Assembly: GCA_900542555.1 (NCBI GenBank)
Contig: UQNU01000033.1
Span: 1 to 23,927, forward strand
Length of the DNA: 23,927 nt
Source of the DNA: an uncultured Collinsella sp.
GTDB taxonomy: Bacteria; Actinomycetota; Coriobacteriia; Coriobacteriales; Coriobacteriaceae
Reading direction: 5' to 3'
Shown here: piece after piece, positions 16,501-23,927 of the stretch
Layout of the letters: every line of letters begins with the position of its first letter
Numbering within the stretch: the stretch's first letter is position 1
Translations under genes and position numbers: made by a program
The notes under the pieces: model-generated
Database searches by the model: none
What the model was told of the DNA's origin: nothing
Seen by the model: only the letters and a program-made list of their open reading frames with translations

Positions 16501-16703
16501 CCGGCAAACGCAAGAATACCGGTAACGGCAAATGCCAACCTACTGGGCGCCGGGGCATTGAACTCCTGAACCTCGGGATCAAAGCCGTGGTTGCGGAAGA
16601 TCTGAGCGATATCCTCGGCAGCCAAGCGCTCTTCTTCGCTGCATGCCGGCGTAATGCCGGTGTTCTGCAGCAGGTGGTTAATATAGTTCTGGGTGTTCGC
16701 CAT
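13527..16703 (-). CDS. M28 peptidase-like membrane protein with a very long acidic insert
   Basis: The 1058-residue protein has a split peptidase fold. TM helices lie at about 56-95. The first M28 part contains AHYDS (H138, D140), matching the HxD metal site, and more TM segments follow at about 158-206. The segment where active M28 enzymes have a GADDxASG-type motif reads SGAVCNKSSVAAML, lacking the bridging Asp. Residues of about 280-900 form an acidic Ala/Glu/Pro/Ser-rich region with repeated TTSFE-like motifs and a basic patch KSRKRGLGGLFGRKKK. The fold resumes at about 901 with IWFVATGASDCDG, where the usual Glu pair is replaced by SD, then INLESVG, and ends with a His at 1037. It may be inactive or have altered chemistry. 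The start at 16703 has GGAG five bases upstream. Confidence 0.85.
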   Translation of the reverse strand: MANTQNYINHLLQNTGITPACSEEERLAAEDIAQIFRNHGFDPEVQEFNAPAPSRLAFAVTGILAFAGALLMGIGGGIGLVGTLLAIVGAVLYVLERTGHPVVSRLGKTGVSQNVIAYHKASGPLASPRNRPVVVVAHYDSPRAELLAREPYASYRALIAKLLPVATVAPAAVAILRILPLPGALKVLLWIVAILASLVALANAANIISNRHILPYTSGAVCNKSSVAAMLGVMDNVAPFQGENEFPDDVPFDTYFGEQKRRAEEMARAAAEYVAAQQQNDYGNTIEYEEPTYAEDEFGQPIAPDAQTEPEQGEAFDEQIEGFEGASADETLIGAIVPEDQNQAVQAEEFNDEVPAAESAEEPAAVEPEPKLYRNAAGNIRFGSDAIRALGMLPESCTLDYEEGEEPTFEPEPAPVVTADDESAAVTAAVAEPEAVSAIDPAAGLDILAPAAPAQDVADESDDDYVEQPRRVSYESDTDFSAEIPAATPHADIASAFSSIGASASNFFKGAFAKGKKFVDDFEEKRAAAREAAEQEAIAQQQAAEAARELAAQEFEQNEAMQSAPVEAAEATTSFESQQPASADVVEATTSFEAQQHVDSTMSFDAAQFDSTITFEKQGTAIAEPLPVSDEQGDAADDDEPVDAAEIQDAAEDEPVEANSDEEQYAAAEQDDSTEVEQEEVPAVSETPETDESRPYSTQIFTMPTPSGSGATVANVAPTQDETVDSLMAQISSQASPRPQMNVPDPASAPSPAPSSSPLASVPDPSLPSMKQANVASRTSLFDLPDPSAQVNDPFATAQGPEPTSAPVAPPMPVASAAQPIETISAPAPAAPKSRKRGLGGLFGRKKKNEQDSMSDWLGVEDDYDAKKSGRGIGSWDNFEDDNDGWKGGATSSDGASSEDMLSAVASMGDDELLGHDIWFVATGASDCDGAGMKAFLASHRDKLRGVFFINLESVGAGRLSVVTVEGEQQLLKGDRRIMNLVSKVCKSFHVDCGALEMPYAKTDAYAALEASRRALTIAGVDGTRLACARTEDDLPHNVNPTNIATVSEVVTEVIRRS

Positions 16704-16771
16704 GTGCGCTCCACATCCATAATCCGACAAATAGGCCCAATGCATGCACATTAGAACCGTATATAGTCGAA

Positions 16772-16777
16772 AGTATA
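16772..16777 (-). promoter_or_regulatory. -10 element candidate for the M28-like gene
   Basis: The minus strand reads TATACT about 70 bases before the ATG at 16703. No clear -35 at normal spacing was seen. The gap 16704-16901 is shared with the divergent WYL operon and holds no gene. Confidence 0.35.
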
Positions 16778-16813
16778 CCCCGAGCGAGCGCAAACGACCG
16801 AATTCGGGCCATC

Positions 16814-16842
16814 TTAACGCCCCGAGCGGACAAGGATATAGC
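16814..16842 (+). promoter_or_regulatory. Promoter candidate for the WYL regulator pair
   Basis: The plus strand shows TTAACG, a 17-base spacer and TATAGC, about 60 bases before the ATG. Spacing is ideal and the boxes are moderate. Confidence 0.4.
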
Positions 16843-16901
16843 CTAATCTCCATATCGGACTAAAATCATGGCAGCAAACCACCTTCTCATGCGAGGACTC
16901 T

Positions 16902-17924
16902 ATGACGGCAAGCGACACGACCGAGACAATTAAAAAGGGGAATTCGGAGCCCAGTTTCGATAAAACGGCTCAGCGCATCCTCAATCTTTTCTTTGTGCTC
17001 AATAGCTCCCCCGAACCGCTGACGACCGAGCAGATCGTCTTGGATTCTGACCTGGGATATGGCTCGGGCAATATCGACTCGGATAAGCGCAAGTTTCGGC
17101 GCGATCGTGACAAACTGCTCGAGCGTGGCATCTTAATCAAGGAGGTTCGCCCCGCCGGTGCGCAGGAGACCGAGGAAAGCTCGTGGACAATCGACCGCGA
17201 GCACACGTTTGCGGCAGGCGGCCTCATCACCGCAGACGACGCCGATATCCTGCTCAACGCCATCGACCAGACACTAGCGGCCGGCTCTTCCACCTTTGCC
17301 GCGCCGCTTGCCGACATTCGCTCCAAAATTGCCTACCTCACCGGCATGTCTGCGGTGGACGAAGCACCGATCCGCCGCTCTCCCACCGTCGATGCGGTAT
17401 GGAGCGCCTTTGCCGAGCGATGCGCGCTGCGATTTTTATATCAGAACGGACGCGGCGAGCAGAAAGAACGTACCGTCTGCGTCTACGGCATGTTCGAGCG
17501 CGAGGGCGTGGCGTACTTCTGCGGCCTCGACAACGTCACCGACGACATCAGGACATTCCGCTGCGACCGTATCGTACGCGCTTGGCGTCCTTCGAAGGCC
17601 TACGTCATCCCCGCGAACTTCAATCTCAACGACTATCTGTTCTTTGAATTCGATTTTGCCGACCGACCGCCCGTTGCAGCCACGTTCTCGTTCGCCCCTC
17701 AGACGCAAATCGATATGATCAACGGCCTCACGCGTGGGCGAGGTGAGCTCGCACACACCGATGCAGGATGGACCTGGACCGTTGACGTGCGCGACCTTGA
17801 AGCCGCCGCCTCATTTTGCATGGCCCACGCCATGGACGGCATGAGGCCCGTGGCCCCCAAATCGCTCAAACAGGCGTGGAACCACCTCATTGAAAGGACG
17901 GTGCACGAGCATGCCCGTGCGTAA
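16902..17924 (+). CDS. WYL-domain transcriptional regulator (PafB/PafC-like), first of pair
   Basis: The 340-residue protein has an N-terminal winged-helix region (about 20-100, including SDKRKFRRDRDKLLERG), a linker and a WYL domain (about 161-240). In that domain the eponymous triplet appears as AYF in GVAYFCGLD, followed by RTFRCDRI, where conserved Arg residues are usual. A C-terminal WCX-like part runs to the end. WYL proteins act as regulators that sense ligands or single-stranded DNA. The PafB-PafC pair of mycobacteria controls a RecA-independent DNA-damage response. The second gene overlaps it by 14 bases, so the two are co-translated and probably act together. GAGG precedes the ATG. 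No proteasome genes are present in this window. Confidence 0.88.
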   Translation: MTASDTTETIKKGNSEPSFDKTAQRILNLFFVLNSSPEPLTTEQIVLDSDLGYGSGNIDSDKRKFRRDRDKLLERGILIKEVRPAGAQETEESSWTIDREHTFAAGGLITADDADILLNAIDQTLAAGSSTFAAPLADIRSKIAYLTGMSAVDEAPIRRSPTVDAVWSAFAERCALRFLYQNGRGEQKERTVCVYGMFEREGVAYFCGLDNVTDDIRTFRCDRIVRAWRPSKAYVIPANFNLNDYLFFEFDFADRPPVAATFSFAPQTQIDMINGLTRGRGELAHTDAGWTWTVDVRDLEAAASFCMAHAMDGMRPVAPKSLKQAWNHLIERTVHEHARA

Positions 17925-18828
17925 ACTCACCAGCGAGCAGAGGCTCTCGCGCGCCATCGACATCATGGAGGCCCTCTACGCCGCCGGCGAGAGCGGCATG
18001 ACACGAACCGAGATTTGCAGTCGATTTGACATCACGGGGGTGTCGCTCGACGAGATTCTCGAGATCGTCTCGACGCTCGCGGACCGAGAATCGGGCGCGC
18101 GCATCATCTGCAAATGCCGCGGCGAGCGTGTGGTCCTCACCGGTGACGCCGGTCGTGTGCTACCGCTGCGCCTGAGTGCCGCCGAGGGCGCTGTGCTCAA
18201 CCACGAACTTGAATCGTTGGGGATCGATCCCCAGGCGGCAGCTCGGATTCGACATGCCCTTCTACCCGAAGAGCTTGGCTATAACCAGCGCGTCTTTGAC
18301 ACCGTCAACCACGGGTCGCACTGGCAGCAGCTGAGCTGCGCCATTCAGGACGGCGTTCGCTGCCGCATCTCGTATCGCTCGATGGATGACGCACAAGCGC
18401 GCGAGCGTTTGGTCGACCCCTTGCGCATCACAACAAACGGCGACCAAACGTATCTGATTGCCTGGGATGTCGCGGTCGACGAACAGCGTACCTACCGCAT
18501 GGATAAAATCGAGGGACTCGCCTTGACGGAAGACTCCGTCGTGCCTCATGCACCGGACGTCACATCCCTCCACGATTCCCTTGCTCGGACGCAGCGTAGC
18601 GCAAAGCTCTTGATGCCATTCGATATGGCGGAGCATCTGGACTGGGCCGGCATCACCCTAATCGAGCGCAGCGGGGCAGACATGGCAACGGTAACCGTGC
18701 ATTATGGCTCCGAGCGTTGGCTACTGAGCCAGGCAATCGCAGCGGGCGGAGCCATCCGCATATTGGATGACCCCGCCCTGTCAAAGCGTCTGTGCGATAT
18801 GGCAAAGACCCTCGTCTGTCCGCTTTAG
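17911..18828 (+). CDS. WYL-domain transcriptional regulator (PafB/PafC-like), second of pair
   Basis: The 305-residue protein has an N-terminal helix-turn-helix region (about 8-60, with GMTRTEICSRFDITGVSLDE), a small beta segment and a WYL domain (about 138-205). The signature lies in GDQTYLIAWD and the Arg-rich strand in RTYRMDKI. The C-terminal part (about 215-300) resembles the WCX extension. The start is the ATG at 17911 inside the end of the first gene; a TTG seven codons earlier is possible. Its stop overlaps that of the convergent helicase gene (TTAG shared), so there is no space for a terminator between them. The partnership with the first WYL protein is inferred from the overlap and from known PafBC pairs. 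Confidence 0.87.
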   Translation: MPVRKLTSEQRLSRAIDIMEALYAAGESGMTRTEICSRFDITGVSLDEILEIVSTLADRESGARIICKCRGERVVLTGDAGRVLPLRLSAAEGAVLNHELESLGIDPQAAARIRHALLPEELGYNQRVFDTVNHGSHWQQLSCAIQDGVRCRISYRSMDDAQARERLVDPLRITTNGDQTYLIAWDVAVDEQRTYRMDKIEGLALTEDSVVPHAPDVTSLHDSLARTQRSAKLLMPFDMAEHLDWAGITLIERSGADMATVTVHYGSERWLLSQAIAAGGAIRILDDPALSKRLCDMAKTLVCPL

Positions 18829-21719
18829 CGCCGCCGCTCGTGGCGTGCACGCCACAGTTGCAGATAGTGCCCGATCTGCGCCGATTCGATGCGCTGGTAG
18901 GAGCTCGTAGGCAGCGACGTTAAGAACTTCTTTCCGTAGCCCTTCGTCACCAGGCGCGGGTCGGCCAGAATCAGCACGCCGCAATCGGTCGACGAGCGGA
19001 TAAGGCGGCCGGCCGCCTGCTTGACCTCGAGCACCGCCTCGGGCAGCGAATAGCGCGCCCAAGCGCGGTCTTCGCGCAGGTTGCGCTCGCACGAGAGCGG
19101 GTCCGTGGGACTCGAGAACGGCAGCTTGGGAATGATGACGCAGCGCAGCGTCTCGCCGCTGGCGTCGAATCCCTCCCAAAAGGCCTTAAGAGCAAAAAGC
19201 GACGAGGTCGGCTCGTTGATAAACCGGTCGCGCAGGCGACGAGGAGATGAGTTGCGCTGCTGGCAGTTGAGCTCCAGACCCGCACGGGCCATCTTGGGCT
19301 CAACGCGGGCGTACAGGTCTTCCATGTCGCGCCGATTGGTGAACAGCGTGAGCACCGATCCGCCCATGGCAAGATGGGCGTCGACCAGCACGCGCTCGAG
19401 CGCCGTAAGATAGCTCTCACGATCGCGCGGATCGGGGATATCGCCCGCAACGACTACGGCCATGTTCGAATCGAAGTCGTAGCTCGAATCCAAGTGCAGC
19501 GATGAGGATGTCGAAGCACCGATGCGATCGAGGCCGACCGCGTGGTTAAAGTGTTCAAAGCTTTTGGACACCGTCATGGTCGCCGAGGCAAAGATAGCCG
19601 TGTGAACCTCGGGCAGCCACTCGGTTGCCAAGGCCTCACCAATGTCGATGCGCTCTGCGGTCATCGACTCTCCGCCGGCACGCAACCTGCGATTGACCTG
19701 CAGCGAATACACGTAGTGTTCATCGGCGCCATCAATGATGAGTTTGAGGTTCTCGGCCAGCTCGTGCAGGCGGCGCGAGATATCACCCAGGTCGACAACA
19801 ACCTCGGGCTTGTCGGCGGCGACGGCTTGCACCAGCGCGTCGACGCTCTTGTCAGCTTGTTCCAATGCGTCGATGGCAGTGTAGGCCGACGGTAAGAAAT
19901 CATGCCAGTCGTCAGATTCGCGCAGCTCGGGGCCAATCCATAGATTGGCATTGTCATAACCCCCACGGGCACGGCGGCCGAGCTCGCGAACGCCATCGAA
20001 CACGTCGGCGATTGCCATGCTCGCGCGCGCAACCGTCGACGTCGCCTTGGCAGTAAGGCCCAGATAGAGCGTAGAGCCCTCGGAGGTTGCCAAATCACGG
20101 GAGACCTGGCTTAGCGCGCCGGTGCTCGAGCCACCCAGGCGCTCAAACAGAACGCGTGATTCGTCCGCCGACACCACGCGCGCCCACTGACGGCGCGCCT
20201 CGCGCTCGATAGAATGGGCCTCGTCGATTACCCAATGACGAATCGGAGGCAAAATCCTGCCCTCGGCCGCAACATTGCGGAACAGCAGGGAATGGTTGGT
20301 GACCACCACATCGGCATGCGCCGCACGACGGCGAGCGCCGTGGACCAAACATTTATCAGGGAAAAACGGGCAGAGGCGACGAGCACACTCGCGCGAGGCC
20401 GTCGTAAAGTCGGGGCGGTTGACGCTGCGCCACCGAATGCCAAGTGAGTCGAGGTCGCCATCGGCTGATTGGCAGACGTACGCCATAATGACCGCGACCG
20501 CCGTGAGCGTGTCCGCCGGATCGCGCTTGGTGGTAATCTCGACCTGGCCGCGGCTCATGCGCTCAAGTTTGCGCAGGCACGGATAGTGGTCATACCCCTT
20601 GAGAGCGCAAAATGACAGACCACCTTCCAGTTGCTCGGCAAGTTTTGGCAGCTCATGGTACATGAGCTGGTAGGCAAGATTGTTCGATTTGGTCGCAATA
20701 CCAACCGTGATGTTGTTACGGCGTGCCGCCTCGGCAAAAGGCACCAGATAGGCCATCGATTTGCCGACGCCTGTGCCCGCCTCAATTACACGATGAGTGC
20801 CCGTGACCAGCGCATCGCGGACCTCGAGCGCCATCGCGATCTGCTCATCACGCGGCTCGTAAGTGGGATACATGCGATTGACCAGGCCACCCGGCGCATA
20901 GTCTGCCTCAATCTCCTCACGACTCGGCATCTTGAGGACCGGTAGTTCGTCGGCGTCCACCCGATCGTCGGCGCGATCGGCCTTGAGAACGTCAGCACGA
21001 GCGGCGCTGAGAGAGAAGATAGAACCAGGGTTCTGCCCTGCCAAGAACGAGAAGATAGGACGATAGGACCAAGGCACGTCCGGATGCATGTCGGCTAGGC
21101 GCGCCATGAGGCCCTGGGGCAAGTCGGTGAGCGCCACGAGCAACACGCGCCATACGCCGCACAGGGCGTCGACGTCGGCATTGGCACGGTGTGATACCGA
21201 GTCACAGCCAAACAGATCGGCCATAAAAGACAGCTTGTGCGAGGCCAGGCGCGGAAGCGCGATGCGCGACAGCGCCAGCGAATCGATCCAAATATCGCTC
21301 ACGTTGACGCCGCCTTTGACCGACTCGATAAACGAGCGGTCGAACGTGGCGTTATGTGCGATCACCGGGCAACCACCGACAAAATCGGCGAGAGCGGCGA
21401 CGGCCTCAACGGCCGACGGGGCATCTGCCACGTCGGCATTTGTAATGCTCGTGAGCTCGGTAATCTCGGCGGGAATCAGCTGCTTGGGATGCACGAAGGT
21501 ATCGAAACGGTCGACGATCTCGCGGCCCGAAAGACGGGCCGCCGAGATCTCAATCAGCTCATTGTCCTGCACCGAAAGACCTGTGGTCTCGGTATCGAGG
21601 ACAATCACATCTTCCTCGATAAGGCCAAAGGACTGCGTTTTGGCGCGTTCGGCTAGCGTGGCATAGGAGTCGATGACAAACTGCGGCGTTCCTGACGAAA
21701 CCGCGTCCTCGATTAGCAT
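18825..21719 (-). CDS. dinG: DEDDh exonuclease fused to a DinG-family Fe-S helicase
   Basis: The 964-residue protein joins a DnaQ-like 3'-5' exonuclease and an XPD/DinG-type helicase, as in the Bacillus DinG type. The exonuclease (about 36-195) has D42 and E44 in LDTETTGL, D127 in HNATFDRSF, and H177/D182 in HRANAD, so all DEDDh residues are present. The helicase has Walker A EAGTGVGKS (K320), Walker B VIDEAHS, and a late QAAGRLIRS motif. Four cysteines (YPC, REC, RLC, DKC; last three spaced x4 and x6) fit the [4Fe-4S] cluster of DinG. The Bacillus homologue is reported mainly as a nuclease, so helicase activity should not be assumed. The gene starts within the last codons of ddl (7-base overlap) and ends overlapping the WYL gene. 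Confidence 0.94.
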   Translation of the reverse strand: MLIEDAVSSGTPQFVIDSYATLAERAKTQSFGLIEEDVIVLDTETTGLSVQDNELIEISAARLSGREIVDRFDTFVHPKQLIPAEITELTSITNADVADAPSAVEAVAALADFVGGCPVIAHNATFDRSFIESVKGGVNVSDIWIDSLALSRIALPRLASHKLSFMADLFGCDSVSHRANADVDALCGVWRVLLVALTDLPQGLMARLADMHPDVPWSYRPIFSFLAGQNPGSIFSLSAARADVLKADRADDRVDADELPVLKMPSREEIEADYAPGGLVNRMYPTYEPRDEQIAMALEVRDALVTGTHRVIEAGTGVGKSMAYLVPFAEAARRNNITVGIATKSNNLAYQLMYHELPKLAEQLEGGLSFCALKGYDHYPCLRKLERMSRGQVEITTKRDPADTLTAVAVIMAYVCQSADGDLDSLGIRWRSVNRPDFTTASRECARRLCPFFPDKCLVHGARRRAAHADVVVTNHSLLFRNVAAEGRILPPIRHWVIDEAHSIEREARRQWARVVSADESRVLFERLGGSSTGALSQVSRDLATSEGSTLYLGLTAKATSTVARASMAIADVFDGVRELGRRARGGYDNANLWIGPELRESDDWHDFLPSAYTAIDALEQADKSVDALVQAVAADKPEVVVDLGDISRRLHELAENLKLIIDGADEHYVYSLQVNRRLRAGGESMTAERIDIGEALATEWLPEVHTAIFASATMTVSKSFEHFNHAVGLDRIGASTSSSLHLDSSYDFDSNMAVVVAGDIPDPRDRESYLTALERVLVDAHLAMGGSVLTLFTNRRDMEDLYARVEPKMARAGLELNCQQRNSSPRRLRDRFINEPTSSLFALKAFWEGFDASGETLRCVIIPKLPFSSPTDPLSCERNLREDRAWARYSLPEAVLEVKQAAGRLIRSSTDCGVLILADPRLVTKGYGKKFLTSLPTSSYQRIESAQIGHYLQLWRARHERRR

Positions 21720-22678
21720 GCAATGCCCGCTCGACGAAGGCCCATACGGATTAGGCTGTCACAGACCTGCGGGAACGTCATGTCGTCGGTGTGGCGGATC
21801 TCATCCGGATACAGCGACGTATCGGTCATGCCGGGAATGGTATTGGTCTCGAGGATGACGGGGCCGTCCTCACTCACGATAAAGTCGCTGCGCGAGATAC
21901 CCAGGCAACCGAGAGCCTTGTGAGCGGCACAGGCAAGCTCCTGAGCACGAGCGTAATTCTCGGGCGAAATCTGCGCCGGAATGCGATGGATGTCTGTAGG
22001 GTCGACATACTTCACGTCCAGATCGTAGAACTCGCAGTCCTTGGGCTTACGAATCTCGACAATCGGCAGAGCGCGCACGTCGTCCTCGCCGTATACGCCG
22101 ACGGTGATCTCGGTACCCTCGATACACTTCTCGACCAGCACTTTGTCGCCGTACTCAAACGCCTTGGCGATTGCCGCGGGCAGCTCGGAGGGCTCATGGA
22201 CCAGGGAAATGCCATAGCTGGAACCGTTGACGGCCGGCTTCACAAAGCAGCGCTCGCCACAAACCTCGACGATATGATCGATATCGACTTCATCGCCCAC
22301 CTCGAGCGCAAGGCCGGGGGCAACAGGAATGCCCGCCTTGGCGTACAGGAGCTTAGAGACCTCCTTGTCGGCACCGCAGGCGCTGGCAAGCACGCCCGAG
22401 GCCGTGTAGGGGATACCCAGGGTCTCCATGGCGCCCTGCATGGCGCCATCCTCGCCGCCGGCACCGTGCATGGCGATAAACGCCACGTCAAAGCCGCCGG
22501 TCGCCATGGTTACCATAAAATCATCGGCAGCCGTGTCGAGCAGCTCCACCGAAGTGTAGCCGGCCTCCTTCAAGGCAACCACGACGTTCTTTCCCGAATT
22601 GAGCGAGATCTCGCGCTCAGCGGAATGACCGCCCGCCAAGACCGCTACGTGCATGTTCTCTAGGCTTTTACCCGGCAT
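21713..22678 (-). CDS. ddl: D-alanine--D-alanine ligase
   Basis: This cytoplasmic ATP-grasp enzyme makes the D-Ala-D-Ala dipeptide for peptidoglycan precursors. The 321-residue protein has AGGHSAEREISLNSG (E22), MHGAGGEDGAMQG, KPAVNGSSYGIS, the omega-loop region FYDLDVKY with the Lys-Tyr pair, and ETNTIPGMT near the C-terminus (E277, N279). These fit the usual family except for small changes such as YDL where YDY is common. The retained Lys-Tyr loop argues for D-Ala rather than D-lactate as second substrate. GGAGGAG seven bases before the ATG is a strong ribosome binding site. It is the first gene of a unit with dinG. Confidence 0.95.
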   Translation of the reverse strand: MPGKSLENMHVAVLAGGHSAEREISLNSGKNVVVALKEAGYTSVELLDTAADDFMVTMATGGFDVAFIAMHGAGGEDGAMQGAMETLGIPYTASGVLASACGADKEVSKLLYAKAGIPVAPGLALEVGDEVDIDHIVEVCGERCFVKPAVNGSSYGISLVHEPSELPAAIAKAFEYGDKVLVEKCIEGTEITVGVYGEDDVRALPIVEIRKPKDCEFYDLDVKYVDPTDIHRIPAQISPENYARAQELACAAHKALGCLGISRSDFIVSEDGPVILETNTIPGMTDTSLYPDEIRHTDDMTFPQVCDSLIRMGLRRAGIAC

Positions 22679-22718
22679 GGGCAGACTCCTCCTCTATAAT
22701 TTCTGCAGCTGATACCAT

Positions 22719-22748
22719 ATTGTAGCGATACCCTCTACGTTTCCCCAA
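22719..22748 (-). promoter_or_regulatory. Promoter candidate for ddl-dinG
   Basis: The minus strand shows TTGGGG, an 18-base spacer and TACAAT about 40 bases before the ddl ATG. The region of 85 bases also has to hold the rlmN promoter, which I could not place with confidence. Confidence 0.45.
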
Positions 22749-22763
22749 AATCGAAAGGCTTCC

Positions 22764-23816
22764 ATGAATCCCAGGACTAAATCTCAGGACATTCGCGACT
22801 TGAGCCAAAACGACATTCGCGACCTTGTGGCCGAACTTGGCCAGCCCGCGTTTCGCGCGAAGCAGCTCATCGAATGGGTCTTCGAGAAGAACGTTTGTTC
22901 GTTTGACGATATGACCAACCTTCCCAAGGCTTTCCGCGAGCAGCTTAAAGAGGCTTTTGCCTTTGACACGCCAACTGAACTCACCAAGCAGGTTTCCAAA
23001 GATGGCTCTCGCAAGTATCTGCTCGAGTACCACGACGGCATTTCCGTCGAAACTGTCGGCATGCCACGTCGTAACAAGCTTTCCGTCTGCGTTTCCACCC
23101 AGGCAGGCTGCGGCATGGGCTGCGCCTTTTGTGCTACCGGTCTCAACGGCCTCAAGCGCTCGCTGACCGCTCAAGAGATCGTCGACCAGGTGCTTCATGT
23201 ATCTAACGACTTTGGCGAGCGTGCCACGAGCGTTGTCTTCATGGGCCAGGGCGAGCCGTTTGCCAACTACGATGAGGTTCTCAAGGCGCTGCGAATCCTC
23301 AACGACCCCGATGGCATTGGTATCGGTGCTCGTCACCTCACCGTCTCCACCAGCGGCGTTATTCCCGGTATTCGCAAATTTGCCGATATCCCCGAGCAGT
23401 TCACGCTTGCCGTTTCCCTGCATTCCGCCATTCAGTCGACGCGCAATAAGCTCATGCCCGGTGTTAAGAAGTACACGCTGCTTCGCCTTCACGAGGCGCT
23501 TCAACTCTACACCGAGAAGACTGGCCGCCGCCCGACCTATGAGTATGCCGTGATCGAAGGCGTTAACGATACGAATCCCGAGATGCAGGCGCTCTGCGAC
23601 TTCTGCGAGGGAACGTTGTGCCACGTTAACCTGATTCAGCTTAACGACATCGAGGGTAGCCCGCTCAAGCCGTCGCCGATTCATAAGGTTGAGGATCTTC
23701 AGCGTCGTCTTGAGTCCCGTGGCATCGAGACCACGATTCGTAACTCCCGTGGTAACGATATTGACGCCGCTTGCGGACAGCTGAAGCAGCGCTTCAAAGT
23801 TCAGAAGAACGCATAG
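22764..23816 (+). CDS. rlmN: Dual-specificity 23S rRNA / tRNA adenine-C2 methyltransferase RlmN
   Basis: This radical-SAM enzyme methylates C2 of A2503 in 23S rRNA and A37 in some tRNAs. The 350-residue protein is of normal length. The cluster motif is C116-x3-C120-x2-C123 in GCGMGCAFCATG. The mechanistic cysteines are C109 in VCVSTQ and C337 in DAACGQL, equivalent to C118 and C355 of the E. coli enzyme. The SAM-binding GEP motif appears as MGQGEPFANY, and SLHSAIQSTRNKLMP is also typical. AAAGG lies about six bases before the ATG. The gene is divergent from ddl and followed by a strong terminator. The Cfr-type alternative is rejected because of the overall RlmN-like N-terminus and motifs. Confidence 0.96.
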   Translation: MNPRTKSQDIRDLSQNDIRDLVAELGQPAFRAKQLIEWVFEKNVCSFDDMTNLPKAFREQLKEAFAFDTPTELTKQVSKDGSRKYLLEYHDGISVETVGMPRRNKLSVCVSTQAGCGMGCAFCATGLNGLKRSLTAQEIVDQVLHVSNDFGERATSVVFMGQGEPFANYDEVLKALRILNDPDGIGIGARHLTVSTSGVIPGIRKFADIPEQFTLAVSLHSAIQSTRNKLMPGVKKYTLLRLHEALQLYTEKTGRRPTYEYAVIEGVNDTNPEMQALCDFCEGTLCHVNLIQLNDIEGSPLKPSPIHKVEDLQRRLESRGIETTIRNSRGNDIDAACGQLKQRFKVQKNA

Positions 23817-23834
23817 GGGAGTCGCACCCCAAGA

Positions 23835-23850
23835 CGTTTCATGTGAAACA
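23835..23850. promoter_or_regulatory. parS-like palindrome
   Basis: The 16-mer CGTTTCATGTGAAACA matches the widely conserved bacterial parS (TGTTTCACGTGAAACA) at 14 of 16 positions and contains a perfect 14-base palindrome. It lies in the non-coding tail after rlmN. ParB binding is inferred. A small hairpin of another role is possible. Confidence 0.5.
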
Positions 23851-23879
23851 TCGAACGGCCCCGGTTACAGGAGTGAACT

Positions 23880-23918
23880 GCCTCCCATTTCTTGGACACG
23901 AGAAATGGGAGGCTTTTT
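23880..23918 (+). terminator. Terminator downstream of rlmN
   Basis: A perfect 13-bp stem (GCCTCCCATTTCT / AGAAATGGGAGGC) with an 8-base loop is followed by TTTTT. It ends the rlmN transcript. Confidence 0.9.
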
Positions 23919-23927
23919 ATGCGTGTC

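Noticed and set aside
13482..16754. A 1090-codon open frame on the plus strand opposite the M28-like gene
   Set aside because: It is Arg/Gly/Leu-rich antisense sequence produced by GC-rich codon bias. The minus strand frame has a ribosome binding site, TM segments and M28 motifs.
21713..22678. VanA-type D-Ala-D-lactate ligase
   Set aside because: The omega-loop Lys-Tyr pair of ordinary Ddl is kept and no vanH, vanX or regulators are nearby.
22668..23684. A 338-codon minus-strand frame opposite rlmN
   Set aside because: It is antisense to complete radical-SAM motifs and also overlaps the ddl start.

Overview
The window looks like a chromosomal segment of a high-GC, Gram-positive-type actinobacterium, most likely of the Coriobacteriia and probably Collinsella or a close relative. 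The clues are an LPXTG-type sortase-anchored adhesin, a tandem pair of WYL-domain regulators of the PafB/PafC kind, an OmpR-type two-component system and GC-rich codon use. This assignment is inference from protein character; no database search was made.

Layout. Positions 1-640 hold the possible tail of a gene cut by the window edge, then tRNA-Lys(TTT) on the minus strand with a tandemly duplicated 3' end, terminator and T-arm. A long minus-strand block follows (646-8991): an M29 aminopeptidase; a two-TM protein of unknown function abutting purC; a sensor kinase and its response regulator; a Tat-type lipoprotein translationally coupled to a TSCPD-domain protein; and purB. From 8992 to 9788 lies a mostly non-coding stretch with tRNA-Gly(CCC) and its own set of 3'-end duplications and hairpins. 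Next comes a plus-strand 1143-residue surface adhesin (thioester domain, six isopeptide-type CnaB/SpaA-like modules, LPATG anchor). It converges on a small membrane protein and a very large M28-peptidase-like membrane protein interrupted by about 620 acidic, low-complexity residues. Divergent from these are two overlapping WYL regulators, which end tail-to-tail with an exonuclease-DinG helicase fusion. Upstream of that fusion and overlapping it is ddl, and divergent from ddl is rlmN. The window ends with a parS-like palindrome and a strong terminator.

How the genes relate. purC and purB serve purine synthesis. ddl and the adhesin concern the cell wall and surface. The WYL pair and the DinG-exonuclease suggest a DNA-damage neighbourhood. 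rlmN and the tRNAs belong to translation.

The most unusual signal is in the non-coding DNA beside the two tRNA genes. At both loci a copy of the tRNA 3' end is cut at the middle of the T-loop and followed by a roughly 90-105 bp element. That element carries three hairpins in the same order, with conserved loops and spacers but different stem sequences. This is the pattern expected of a small structured element family that targets tRNA T-loops.
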